Of a stretch of DNA of 33,744 bases, positions 15,943 to 24,375 are shown piece by piece. The stretch's first letter is position 1. The number at the start of each line of letters is the position of its first letter. The notes beneath the pieces were generated by a model. That model was not told the origin of the DNA. It worked only from the letters and a program-made list of their open reading frames with translations, and searched no databases. The translations under genes and the position numbers were made by a program. The DNA is from an uncultured Paracoccaceae bacterium. GTDB taxonomy: Bacteria > Pseudomonadota > Alphaproteobacteria > Rhodobacterales > Rhodobacteraceae. The stretch spans positions 1-33,744 of the forward strand of contig CALMSR010000063.1 in NCBI GenBank assembly GCA_937872465.1. Reading direction: 5' to 3'.

Positions 15943-15966
15943 CCGCCATGGCCGAGGCCATGGTGG
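15943..15966 (+). terminator. Stem-loop before the DUF2848 gene
   Basis: CCGCCATGGCC (15943-15953) pairs with GGCCATGGTGG (15956-15966) over 11 bases with one G-U pair, 26 bases upstream of the DUF2848 start. There is no T-tract. It may be an mRNA processing or attenuation element inside the operon. Confidence 0.4.
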
Positions 15967-15992
15967 CTCAGGATTCAATGAAGGAGCCAGAG

Positions 15993-16661
15993 ATGCAGTT
16001 CACCATGGACGGAGCCCCGCTCGATCTCGACATCGGCGATCTGGTCATCGCCGGCTGGACCGGCCGCGATCAGGCGGCGATCCAGCATCACATCGAGGAG
16101 CTGGTCGCAATCGGCGTCAAGCCGCCGTCGGCGACGCCGCTCTACTATCGCGCCGCGGCGGCGCAGCTTACCACCGCCCCGGAGATCCAGGTGGTGGGAG
16201 AGGCCACCTCCGGCGAGGTCGAGCCCCTGGTCGTGCAGGCCGGCGGGCGCCGCTGGCTCGGCCTCGGCTCCGACCACACCGACCGCGCGCTCGAGGCGCA
16301 TTCGGTGGCTCTGTCCAAGCAGATATGCGCGAAACCCTGCGCGAACGAACTCTGGCCCTGGGACGCGGTCGCCGGCCGGCTGGAAGACCTCCTGCTGGAG
16401 AGCTGGATCGAGGAAGCCGGTGGCTGGGTGGTGTATCAGCAGGGTACGCTCGCCGCGATGCTTCCCCTCGCCGTGCTGATCGAGGGGGCCGGGCTGGAAC
16501 GGCTGGCCGCGAATGGTGGCGCCGCCATGATGTGCGGCACCCTCGGCGCGAAGGGAGGGGTGCGGCCGGCGGCGCGGTTCCGCATGCGGATGAGCGATCC
16601 CGCGACGGGGCGCAGGATCGAGCACGAATACCGGACGACGACCCTTCCGGAAGTGGCGTGA
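15993..16661 (+). CDS. DUF2848 family protein
   Basis: A 222-residue soluble protein beginning MQFTMDGAPLDLDIGDLVIA. The ATG at 15993 has AGGAG six bases upstream; the longer frame from 15948 adds residues that overlap a hairpin. Family landmarks are AGWTGRDQAAIQHHIEEL (about 20-37), PPSATPLYYR (about 44-53), and the block LGLGSDHTDRALEAHSVALS followed by KQICAKPCANELWPW (about 90-124). The acidic/histidine GSDHTDR motif looks like a catalytic or metal site. The fold is thought to resemble fumarylacetoacetate hydrolase-type proteins, but no reaction is established to my knowledge. The family recurs beside TRAP transporters and amide- or acid-degrading enzymes, which is what is seen here. It may act on a ring-opened acid intermediate. 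Confidence 0.85.
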   Translation: MQFTMDGAPLDLDIGDLVIAGWTGRDQAAIQHHIEELVAIGVKPPSATPLYYRAAAAQLTTAPEIQVVGEATSGEVEPLVVQAGGRRWLGLGSDHTDRALEAHSVALSKQICAKPCANELWPWDAVAGRLEDLLLESWIEEAGGWVVYQQGTLAAMLPLAVLIEGAGLERLAANGGAAMMCGTLGAKGGVRPAARFRMRMSDPATGRRIEHEYRTTTLPEVA

Positions 16662-16788
16662 CCTCGGCGGCGCTCGGGTTGAGGGACGAAGGGTGCATTG
16701 CCCTCCGCCTGGACCGGCATTGCGACCGATGCCGTTGCGGATGGGGCCGGGCGAAGCCACGAAACCATAGGAAGAGAAGGAGAATCCG

Positions 16789-17205
16789 ATGACCGACACC
16801 GTGAAGATCACCGCCGGCGGCCTGGTGTTCGACGGCCGCCTGGAGTGGGAGAAGGCCCCGAAGACGGTCGCCGCCTTCCGGAAGCGGCTTCCCTATCTGA
16901 GCCAGCTCGTGCATGTGCGCTGGAGCGGAGAGGGCGTCTGGGTTCCGCTCGGAGACGAGGATTTCGGCCTCGGCTACGAGAACCACACCAGCCACCCCGC
17001 CCCGGGCCAATTCCTGCTCTATCCCGGCGGGATCAGCGAGACTGAGATCCTGCTGGCCTATGGCGCGGTCGATTTCTCCTCGAAGATGGGACAGCTGGCG
17101 GGGAACCATTTCCTGACACTGACATCCGGTCTCGAACGGCTTGCCGAACTCGGCCGCAGAGTTCTGTGGGAAGGCGCGCAGGATCTTGCGGTGGAGCCGG
17201 CCTGA
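16789..17205 (+). CDS. DUF3830 family protein (cyclophilin-like fold)
   Basis: A 138-residue soluble protein. Conserved family blocks are EKAPKTVAAFRKRLPY (about 21-36), VHVRWSGEGVWVPLGD (about 41-56), NHTSHPAPGQFLLYPGGISE (65-84), and KMGQLAGNHFLTL with RRVLWEGAQDL near the end. The family is expected to have a cyclophilin-like barrel; its chemistry is unknown. The ATG is preceded by AGAAGGAGAATCCG, a strong Shine-Dalgarno sequence. The 127-base gap from DUF2848 contains only a weak CGGCAT/ATGCCG hairpin (16715-16734) and no terminator, so it may be the last gene of the TRAP operon. Conserved histidines and asparagine in NHTSHP suggest a ligand-binding site. Confidence 0.87.
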   Translation: MTDTVKITAGGLVFDGRLEWEKAPKTVAAFRKRLPYLSQLVHVRWSGEGVWVPLGDEDFGLGYENHTSHPAPGQFLLYPGGISETEILLAYGAVDFSSKMGQLAGNHFLTLTSGLERLAELGRRVLWEGAQDLAVEPA

Positions 17206-17576
17206 CCGAATGCCTGCGGCCCCTCGGCCGTGCCTCGGGACACGGAGAGCGCAAGCTAACTCGCGCACTTTCCAGGATGCCATCCGCAAGGCGGACGAAC
17301 TCGGCGTGGACCTGAAACACATCGGGCCCGAGGACGCGATTGTGCCGGCCGACCGCCGCCGCGAGCCGACACACCGGTCCGGCGCATGGACGGCACACGA
17401 AAGCCTGTCCGAAACCGAGAACCTCGCCAGCGGCGCGCCGCGCCGCCGGATGGTCGAGGGAGCGGCCGGAGCCGTGACCCCAAGGGTGGGACAGGGACCG
17501 AGTCAGGAAACCGCTCTGGACGTTCCTGGAAACCCCACTGGCACGGTACTGAAAACACAATGGAACCGTCGGAAAC
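17206..17576 (+). other. Gene-free stretch with a possible coding relic
   Basis: No gene with a start and Shine-Dalgarno sequence is seen. One plus-strand frame reads protein-like between about 17263 and 17330 (FQDAIRKADELGVDLKHIGP) and then turns into low-quality Arg/Pro/Ala sequence. This could be the eroded tail of a lost gene at the edge of the accessory region. I cannot name the family. No attachment-site duplication or integrase remnant was seen. Confidence 0.3.
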
Positions 17577-17653
17577 TGGCGACCCCGGCAGGACTCGAAC
17601 CTGCAACATCCTGATTAGAAGTCAGGTGCTCTATCCGGTTGAGCTACGGGGCC
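17577..17653 (-). tRNA. tRNA-Arg(TCT)
   Basis: On the minus strand a complete cloverleaf of 77 bases can be folded. The acceptor arms are GGCCCCG and CGGGGTC (one G-U pair). The anticodon stem-loop is CCTGA-CTTCTAA-TCAGG with anticodon TCT, and the T-arm is GCAGG-TTCGAGT-CCTGC. Discriminator G is followed by an encoded CCA (17577-17579). It reads AGA/AGG arginine codons, which are rare in this GC-rich genome. Its 3' end faces the accessory catabolic region. Confidence 0.95.
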
Positions 17654-17681
17654 GCTCCGCCGCGACGGCGCATTCTCGCGC

Positions 17682-17993
17682 TCAATGCGACCAGGGGACG
17701 CGGCGCTGGGAGGCGAAATTGTCCCCGTAGCCGTTCTGGCGCAGCACGAAGGCGCGCCGCTTCGGGTCGAAGACCTGGAAGGGAATGCCGTGCTTGCGGG
17801 CATAGGCCACCGCCGCCTCGCGGTCGGGGAAGCTGAGCCGCAGCTGGCCCTTCATGTCGCCCGAGCCTGTCCAGCCCATCAGCGGATCGATGGCCTTGGC
17901 ATCTTCGGGCGCGTAGTCCAGCACCCAGTCGCGGGTCCTGGCCTGCCCCGATTGCATGGCGTTGCGGGCGGGCTGGTAGATTCGCGCGAGCAT
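17682..17993 (-). CDS. ETC complex I accessory subunit (NDUFS4 family)
   Basis: A 103-residue protein starting [20 protein letters not shown]. It has the NDUFS4-type core [20 protein letters not shown] (23-42), then [20 protein letters not shown] (43-62) and the C-terminal [19 protein letters not shown]. The bacterial family corresponds to the mitochondrial 18-kDa (AQDQ) complex I subunit and is characteristic of alphaproteobacteria. It is expected on the matrix-equivalent (cytoplasmic) arm near the NADH module. No signal peptide is present, as expected for the bacterial form. It is a single gene next to tRNA-Arg, separate from the main nuo operon, which is the usual arrangement. The length is normal for the family. 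Confidence 0.92.
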   Translation of the reverse strand: MLARIYQPARNAMQSGQARTRDWVLDYAPEDAKAIDPLMGWTGSGDMKGQLRLSFPDREAAVAYARKHGIPFQVFDPKRRAFVLRQNGYGDNFASQRRVPWSH

Positions 17994-18118
17994 GATCCGG
18001 CTCCCCTGAAGACATCACGGTTATCGCCGCTCGGGCGGATGGGATCAAGGGTCGCGGTGCGGGGGATTTGCGCGAGCAGCGGGTCGTCGTCCGAGTGTGA
18101 GGGAGCGAGGGGTGGGGT

Positions 18119-18132
18119 GGGTGTACACACCC
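18119..18132. promoter_or_regulatory. Inverted repeat GGGTGT-AC-ACACCC
   Basis: A perfect palindrome with 6-bp arms in the divergent gap between the complex I gene and uvrB (17994-18317). The gap holds no gene. The regulator is unknown. Confidence 0.3.
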
Positions 18133-18196
18133 GGCCGACGACCACTGTGCTGCTTGCAACACCCGTATAGCGCGAGTCGGGAGGCACACGCAAGGG

Positions 18197-18210
18197 TTTA
18201 GTTACCTAAA
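18197..18210. promoter_or_regulatory. Inverted repeat TTTAG-TTAC-CTAAA
   Basis: An AT-rich dyad with perfect 5-bp arms about 108 bases upstream of the uvrB ATG, inside a locally AT-rich patch. It could be an operator or part of the promoter; no factor can be assigned. Confidence 0.3.
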
Positions 18211-18244
18211 ATGCCCTACACCATGAGCCGAGCATTTTCCCGGC

Positions 18245-18259
18245 GTTCTGAAGCGGTTA
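18245..18259 (+). promoter_or_regulatory. Possible LexA box upstream of uvrB
   Basis: GTTC-N7-GTTA lies 58 bases upstream of the uvrB ATG and differs by one base from the alphaproteobacterial LexA consensus GTTC-N7-GTTC. A single near-match seen by eye is weak evidence. Confidence 0.35.
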
Positions 18260-18317
18260 ACCTTGCCTTTCGCCACCCGTCGGCCCAAGTGAGACGGATC
18301 CGCATGCGAGGATCGTC

Positions 18318-20495
<2,178 letters not shown>

Positions 20496-21015
20496 GGCCG
20501 TTCGGGCAAGGGTGGATCGCCCCGAGGGCAACGCCCCCCGATCGCCCGAGGTCCCTGGCGCGCCTAGCACCACTACCTCGCCCGCCGGGCACCGCCGGGC
20601 AGCGTCCGCCCCGCCCCGCCACGCCAAAGGCGTGCATCCGGCACGACGCGGGCGCTTCGCACCCGCCGGGCCGGGCGCTGCCCTCGTCTCGGGGCGGGAC
20701 GGTCGAGGAAGAAAGAACAAGCTTCAAGTACGATGACCCGGGCCGCTACCGCCCTCTGCCGAACCATCCAGCCGGGACAAGGCAATCCCTGATGGAATCG
20801 CCTCGGGCAGCCGAAACGACCCCAGTTGACAGCCGATGCCGCCATGCCCAAGGATGCGATCATCCCGAGTGGGGTGCCAATGTAGCGAGATCGAGAGTCC
20901 GAAGGACTTCCGGGAGGCAACGACCTTCTTCGGCTGGGGGAGCCGGCGATCCGCAGGGCGCGGGCGCGCCCCCATGCTTCGGACGAACGACGACCGAAGA
21001 AACGGGGGACGACGC
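20496..21015. other. 520-base gap between uvrB and the phosphatase gene
   Basis: No coding frame here has family-like sequence or a Shine-Dalgarno sequence. Visible elements are a small CACGCC-AAA-GGCGTG hairpin (20620-20634), tandem GCCGGGCA copies near 20586-20602, and AGTCC-GAA-GGACT near 20897. A lone TTGACA (20826-20831) has only a poor -10 (AAGGAT) after 18 bases. No Pho box could be recognised. The gap is long enough to hold a small RNA, but nothing proves one. Confidence 0.4.
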
Positions 21016-22761
21016 ATGAAGCGACTGATACTATTGACGGCGGCGATGGCCTTGATACCCGGCCTCGCGCTGGGTCAGGCGATCTATCCACTGGATCGCG
21101 CCACGATCCTCTCGGGCTCGAAATTCGACTTCAAGGTCGAGTTCCCGACCGTGGTGCAGCCCGACCAGGTCGAGGTTCTCATCAACGGCGAGAGCTACGA
21201 CACGCTCCTCGGCGCCACCGCCGAGTTCATCGAGAACGAGGACGAGAGTGGCGGCTCCTCGCTGCTGCTGCGTGACGTCAGCATCACCGAGCCCGGCAGC
21301 TACACCGTCGAGGCGAAGGCCGGCGACACGAGCCGGAGCGTCAACTGGGAAGTCTTCGGGACCTCCGCCGAGCCCAGGGCGAAGAACGTCATCTTCTTCC
21401 TCGGCGACGGCATGACCGTGGCGCATCGCACCGCGGCGCGGATCCTCTCCAAGGGGAATACCGAAGGCAAGGCGGACGGCCGCCTCGCGATCGACGACCT
21501 GCAGTACATGGCCTTCATAGGCACGTCGAGCCAGGATTCGATCCACAACGATTCCGCCAATACCATGGCCGCCTACATGACCGGCCACAAGTCGGTGGTG
21601 AACGCGCTCGGGGTCTACGGCAGCCGGGCGGCGAGCAATTTCGACCATCCCAAGGTCGAGACGATCGGCGAGGCGATCCGCCGCGCCACGGGCAAGTCCA
21701 TCGGCATCGTCACCAATACCGAGGTCCAGGACGCGACCCCGGCGGCGGTGGTCTCCCACACCCGCTCGCGCAACGACAAGCCCGAGATCACGGAGATGCA
21801 TTTCGCCGTGGCGCCCGAGGTGCTCATGGGCGGCGGCTCGGCCTATTTCCTGCCGCAGTCGACGCCGGGATCGAAGCGCGTCGACGACAAGGACATGATC
21901 GCCGAGTTCCAGGGCGCCGGCTACACGCTCGCGACCTCCGCCACCGAGCTGCAGCAGGCCGTGGCCGACCACACGGACGGCAAGATCCTTGGCCTCTTCA
22001 ACACCGGCAACCTCGACACCACCCTGGACATCCGGCAGCTCAAGAAGGGCACGGTCGAGCAATTCCCCGACCAGCCGCTCGTCGCCGACATGACCCGCGC
22101 GGCCCTCGACGTGCTCTCGAAGGATCCGGACGGCTTCTTCCTGATGGTCGAGGACGGCCATACCGACAAGGCGACCCACGCCCTCGACTGGGAGCGGGCG
22201 GTCTACGACATGATCGCGCTCGACCAGGCGATCGCCGTGGCGCGCGAGTTCCAGGAGGCCAATCCCGACACGCTGATCATCTTCGTCGGCGACCACACCC
22301 ACGGGCTCTCGATCACCGGCACGGTCGACGACGACAAGCCGGGCGACGAGATGCGCGAGAAAGTCGGCACCTACGGCGATGCCGGCTTCACCAACTACAC
22401 CGACGAGGACGGCGACGGCTATCCCGACCGGATGGACGTCTCCAAGCGGCTGATGATGTATCTCGGCAACTTCCCCGACCACTATGAGACCTTCGGCCCG
22501 AAGCTCGACGGCCAGTTCGTGCCCGCGGTCGCGGATGCCGACGGGAACTACATCGCCAACGAGGCCTACAAGGACGTGCCCGGCGCGGTGCTGCGCACCG
22601 GCAACATCCCGGTCTCCATGAACGCGGGTACCCATTCGGTCGATGACGAGGTGCTGCAGGCGAGCGGCCCCGGCGCCGAGAACTTCCGCGGCTACATGGA
22701 GAACTCGGACGTCTACCGGGTGATCGCCGAGGCGCTGGCGCTGGCGCCGGCCACGAACTGA
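21016..22761 (+). CDS. Secreted alkaline phosphatase with N-terminal domain
   Basis: A 581-residue protein with a Sec signal peptide (MKRLILLTAAMALIPGLALG, cut near GQA). Residues 21-115 look like an Ig-like beta domain (YPLDRATILSGSKFDFKVEF). The alkaline phosphatase domain follows, with FFLGDGMT (metal D131), NDSANTMAAYMTG (179-191; nucleophile S180), VEDGHTDKATHALDW (D380, H382, D384, H388), VGDHTHGLS (D426, H427) and NAGTHSVDDE (H540). These are the PhoA-type two-zinc plus magnesium ligands. Unusual features are two acidic DxDG loops, DEDGDGYPD (463-471) and DADGNYIAN (507-515), which look like calcium sites. It acts in the periplasm to release phosphate. The ATG follows GGGGGACGACGC. A metal-linked gene cluster begins 72 bases downstream. 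Confidence 0.93.
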   Translation: MKRLILLTAAMALIPGLALGQAIYPLDRATILSGSKFDFKVEFPTVVQPDQVEVLINGESYDTLLGATAEFIENEDESGGSSLLLRDVSITEPGSYTVEAKAGDTSRSVNWEVFGTSAEPRAKNVIFFLGDGMTVAHRTAARILSKGNTEGKADGRLAIDDLQYMAFIGTSSQDSIHNDSANTMAAYMTGHKSVVNALGVYGSRAASNFDHPKVETIGEAIRRATGKSIGIVTNTEVQDATPAAVVSHTRSRNDKPEITEMHFAVAPEVLMGGGSAYFLPQSTPGSKRVDDKDMIAEFQGAGYTLATSATELQQAVADHTDGKILGLFNTGNLDTTLDIRQLKKGTVEQFPDQPLVADMTRAALDVLSKDPDGFFLMVEDGHTDKATHALDWERAVYDMIALDQAIAVAREFQEANPDTLIIFVGDHTHGLSITGTVDDDKPGDEMREKVGTYGDAGFTNYTDEDGDGYPDRMDVSKRLMMYLGNFPDHYETFGPKLDGQFVPAVADADGNYIANEAYKDVPGAVLRTGNIPVSMNAGTHSVDDEVLQASGPGAENFRGYMENSDVYRVIAEALALAPATN

Positions 22762-22833
22762 CCGGACGACGCCAAGAAACCAACCGGTCCCGCCATGCGG
22801 GGCCGGCCACCAGACGAACCGGAGGCCCAGGCG

Positions 22834-23211
22834 ATGCCGCAATCCCCCTTCCTCGACTTCGACGAGCTCTTCGCGCGAATCGGCGTCCTCGGCCATGAAT
22901 TCCACGAAAGGCTCGAGGCCCTCGACGGCACGACGGTGACCATGCGCGGCTATCTCGCGCCCGCGATCCCCGGAAGCCGGGAGGTGCTCGTGCTCACCCG
23001 CGCCCCGGCCGCGACCGGAAGCGAGGGCGGCACCGACCAGGGATGGCCCGAGGATGCGGTCTTCGTGCTGCCTTCCGCCGAAGGCGGCGACTTCGCGCCC
23101 GGCCGCCTGACCGAGGTCGAGGGTGTGCTGGAGCACGGACCGCTCCGGCTCGATGCGGCGGGCGCCTCCAGCCTCGTGCGCCTGCGCGGCGCGCGCTGGG
23201 CGCCCGCGTGA
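22834..23211 (+). CDS. DUF3299-like protein without the CxxC motif
   Basis: A 125-residue protein starting MPQSPFLDFDELFARIGVLG behind GGAGG (spacing eight). It is a paralogue of the next gene product: FDELFARIGVLGHEFHERLE aligns with FNELYGKVGVLGLEFSQKVL, and MRGYLAPAI with IVGFMAPPL. Where the second protein has CPFC, this one reads GSEG with the flanking WP kept (LTRAP...QGWPED), so the metal- or disulphide-forming cysteines are gone. It has no signal peptide and should be cytoplasmic. The shared C-terminal block VEGVLEHG is intact, so the fold is probably kept and the protein may be a partner or regulator. The stop is 13 bases before the GTG of the paralogue. Confidence 0.72.
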   Translation: MPQSPFLDFDELFARIGVLGHEFHERLEALDGTTVTMRGYLAPAIPGSREVLVLTRAPAATGSEGGTDQGWPEDAVFVLPSAEGGDFAPGRLTEVEGVLEHGPLRLDAAGASSLVRLRGARWAPA

Positions 23212-23224
23212 GCCGAGCCTGCCC

Positions 23225-23686
23225 GTGCGACCGCCGCCCGCCTGTCCCCGCATCGCCCGCCGCCCGTTCCTCCTGAGCCTGCTCGCGCTGCTCGCGCCCG
23301 GCACCGCCAGCGCCGCCGCGGCCGAGATCGGCTTCAACGAGCTCTACGGCAAGGTCGGCGTGCTCGGCCTCGAATTCTCGCAGAAGGTGCTGGAGCTCGA
23401 CGGCCAGCGCGTCCGGATCGTCGGATTCATGGCCCCGCCGCTCAAGGCCGAGGCGAGCTTCTTCGTGCTCGGCAAGGCACCGATGGCGATCTGCCCCTTC
23501 TGCTCCTCCGATGCGGACTGGCCGGACGACATCGTGGTGATCTACCTCAAGGGCAAGCAGACCTTCGAGCGGACGACCGGCATGATCGCCGTCGAGGGCG
23601 TGCTCGAGCATGGCTCCTGGACCGATCCCGAGACCGGCTTCGTGAGCCTCCTGCGGGTGCGGGACGCCGAGTTCGAGACAGCCTGA
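23225..23686 (+). CDS. DUF3299-like exported protein with CPFC motif
   Basis: A 153-residue protein from a GTG start, 13 bases after the previous stop. The N terminus has a twin-arginine-like export signal, ARRPFLLSLLALLAPG (11-26), ending near TASAAAA. The mature domain reads FNELYGKVGVLGLEFSQKVL, then GFMAPPL, then FFVLGKAPMAICPFCSSDAD with cysteines C90 and C93, and DDIVVIYLKGK. This is the DUF3299 pattern, in which a CxxC with nearby acids is likely to bind metal. Tat export would fit a protein that folds around a metal before leaving the cytoplasm. It is followed after two bases by the ABC ATPase gene, which ties it to that transporter as a periplasmic or surface partner. The start codon and Tat assignment are less certain than the family. 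Confidence 0.78.
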   Translation: MRPPPACPRIARRPFLLSLLALLAPGTASAAAAEIGFNELYGKVGVLGLEFSQKVLELDGQRVRIVGFMAPPLKAEASFFVLGKAPMAICPFCSSDADWPDDIVVIYLKGKQTFERTTGMIAVEGVLEHGSWTDPETGFVSLLRVRDAEFETA

Positions 23687-23688
23687 GA

Positions 23689-24375
23689 ATGCTGAGCCTT
23701 TCCCTCGAAGGCGTGGTCGTGCGCTTTCCCGACCTGGCCGAGCCGGCGCTCGACCTGCCCGCGCTCGAGGTTGCGGCCGGCTCGAGCGTCGCGGTGACCG
23801 GCCCCTCCGGCGCCGGCAAGAGCACCTTCATCAACGTCGTCACCGGGCTCGAACGCCCGAGTGCGGGCCGCGTCCTCTGGAGCGGCGAGGACATCGCAAG
23901 GCTCTCCGAACCCGCCCGTGACCGCTGGCGCGCGCGCAACGTCGGCCTCGTCATGCAGGACTTCCACCTCTTCCCCGGGCTGAGCGCGATCGAGAACGTG
24001 CTGCTGCCGGCGCGCTTCCGCCACATCCGTCTCCCGGCGGGCCTGCGCGACCGCGCTGTCGCGCTGCTCGTCGAGGTCGGCATAGAGGCGGGCGCCCGCG
24101 GGATCGAGACCTTCTCCCGCGGCGAGATGCAGCGCGTCGCGATCGCCCGGGCGCTCCTGCTGCAGCCGGGCGTGATCGTCGCCGACGAGCCGACCGCGAG
24201 CCTCGACGGCCAGAGCGGCGCGGCGGTCTGCGCGCTGCTGACCCGGCTTGCCAGGGACGCCGGCGCCACGCTCATCGTCGTCACCCATGATCCGGCGCTC
24301 TACGGCCGCCTCGACCGCCGCTTCGCGCTCGCCGGTGGCCGCCGCGCCGACGCGCTTCACGCCGAGGCCTCATGA
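23689..24375 (+). CDS. ABC transporter ATP-binding protein (MacB/LolD type)
   Basis: A 228-residue ATPase with Walker A GPSGAGKST (38-46), Q-loop VMQDFHLFPGLSAIENVLLP (88-107), signature SRGEMQRVAIARAL (143-156; SRGEMQ instead of SGGQQ), Walker B VIVADEPTASLD (162-173) and H-loop VVTHD (H200). The size and spacing match the MacB/LolD/FtsE branch, which powers FtsX-like permeases by mechanotransmission rather than moving solutes through a channel. It is cytoplasmic and pairs with the next gene product, whose ATG overlaps this gene's stop by four bases (ATGA). Together with the two DUF3299-like genes it forms a tight operon downstream of the alkaline phosphatase. Confidence 0.93.
   Translation: MLSLSLEGVVVRFPDLAEPALDLPALEVAAGSSVAVTGPSGAGKSTFINVVTGLERPSAGRVLWSGEDIARLSEPARDRWRARNVGLVMQDFHLFPGLSAIENVLLPARFRHIRLPAGLRDRAVALLVEVGIEAGARGIETFSRGEMQRVAIARALLLQPGVIVADEPTASLDGQSGAAVCALLTRLARDAGATLIVVTHDPALYGRLDRRFALAGGRRADALHAEAS

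Noticed and set aside
6012..17592. CCCCGGCAGG occurs both in the tRNA-Arg 3' half (17583-17592) and in the hairpin gap (6012-6021), like attL/attR.
   Set aside because: Ten bases of a GC-rich word are too short for an attachment site, the copy sits inside a hairpin, and no integrase is present.
20826..20855. TTGACA with AAGGAT as a promoter, and a nearby TGACAG as half a Pho box for the phosphatase gene.
   Set aside because: The -10 matches at only three of six, and no second half-site lies at the 11-base spacing required of a Pho box.
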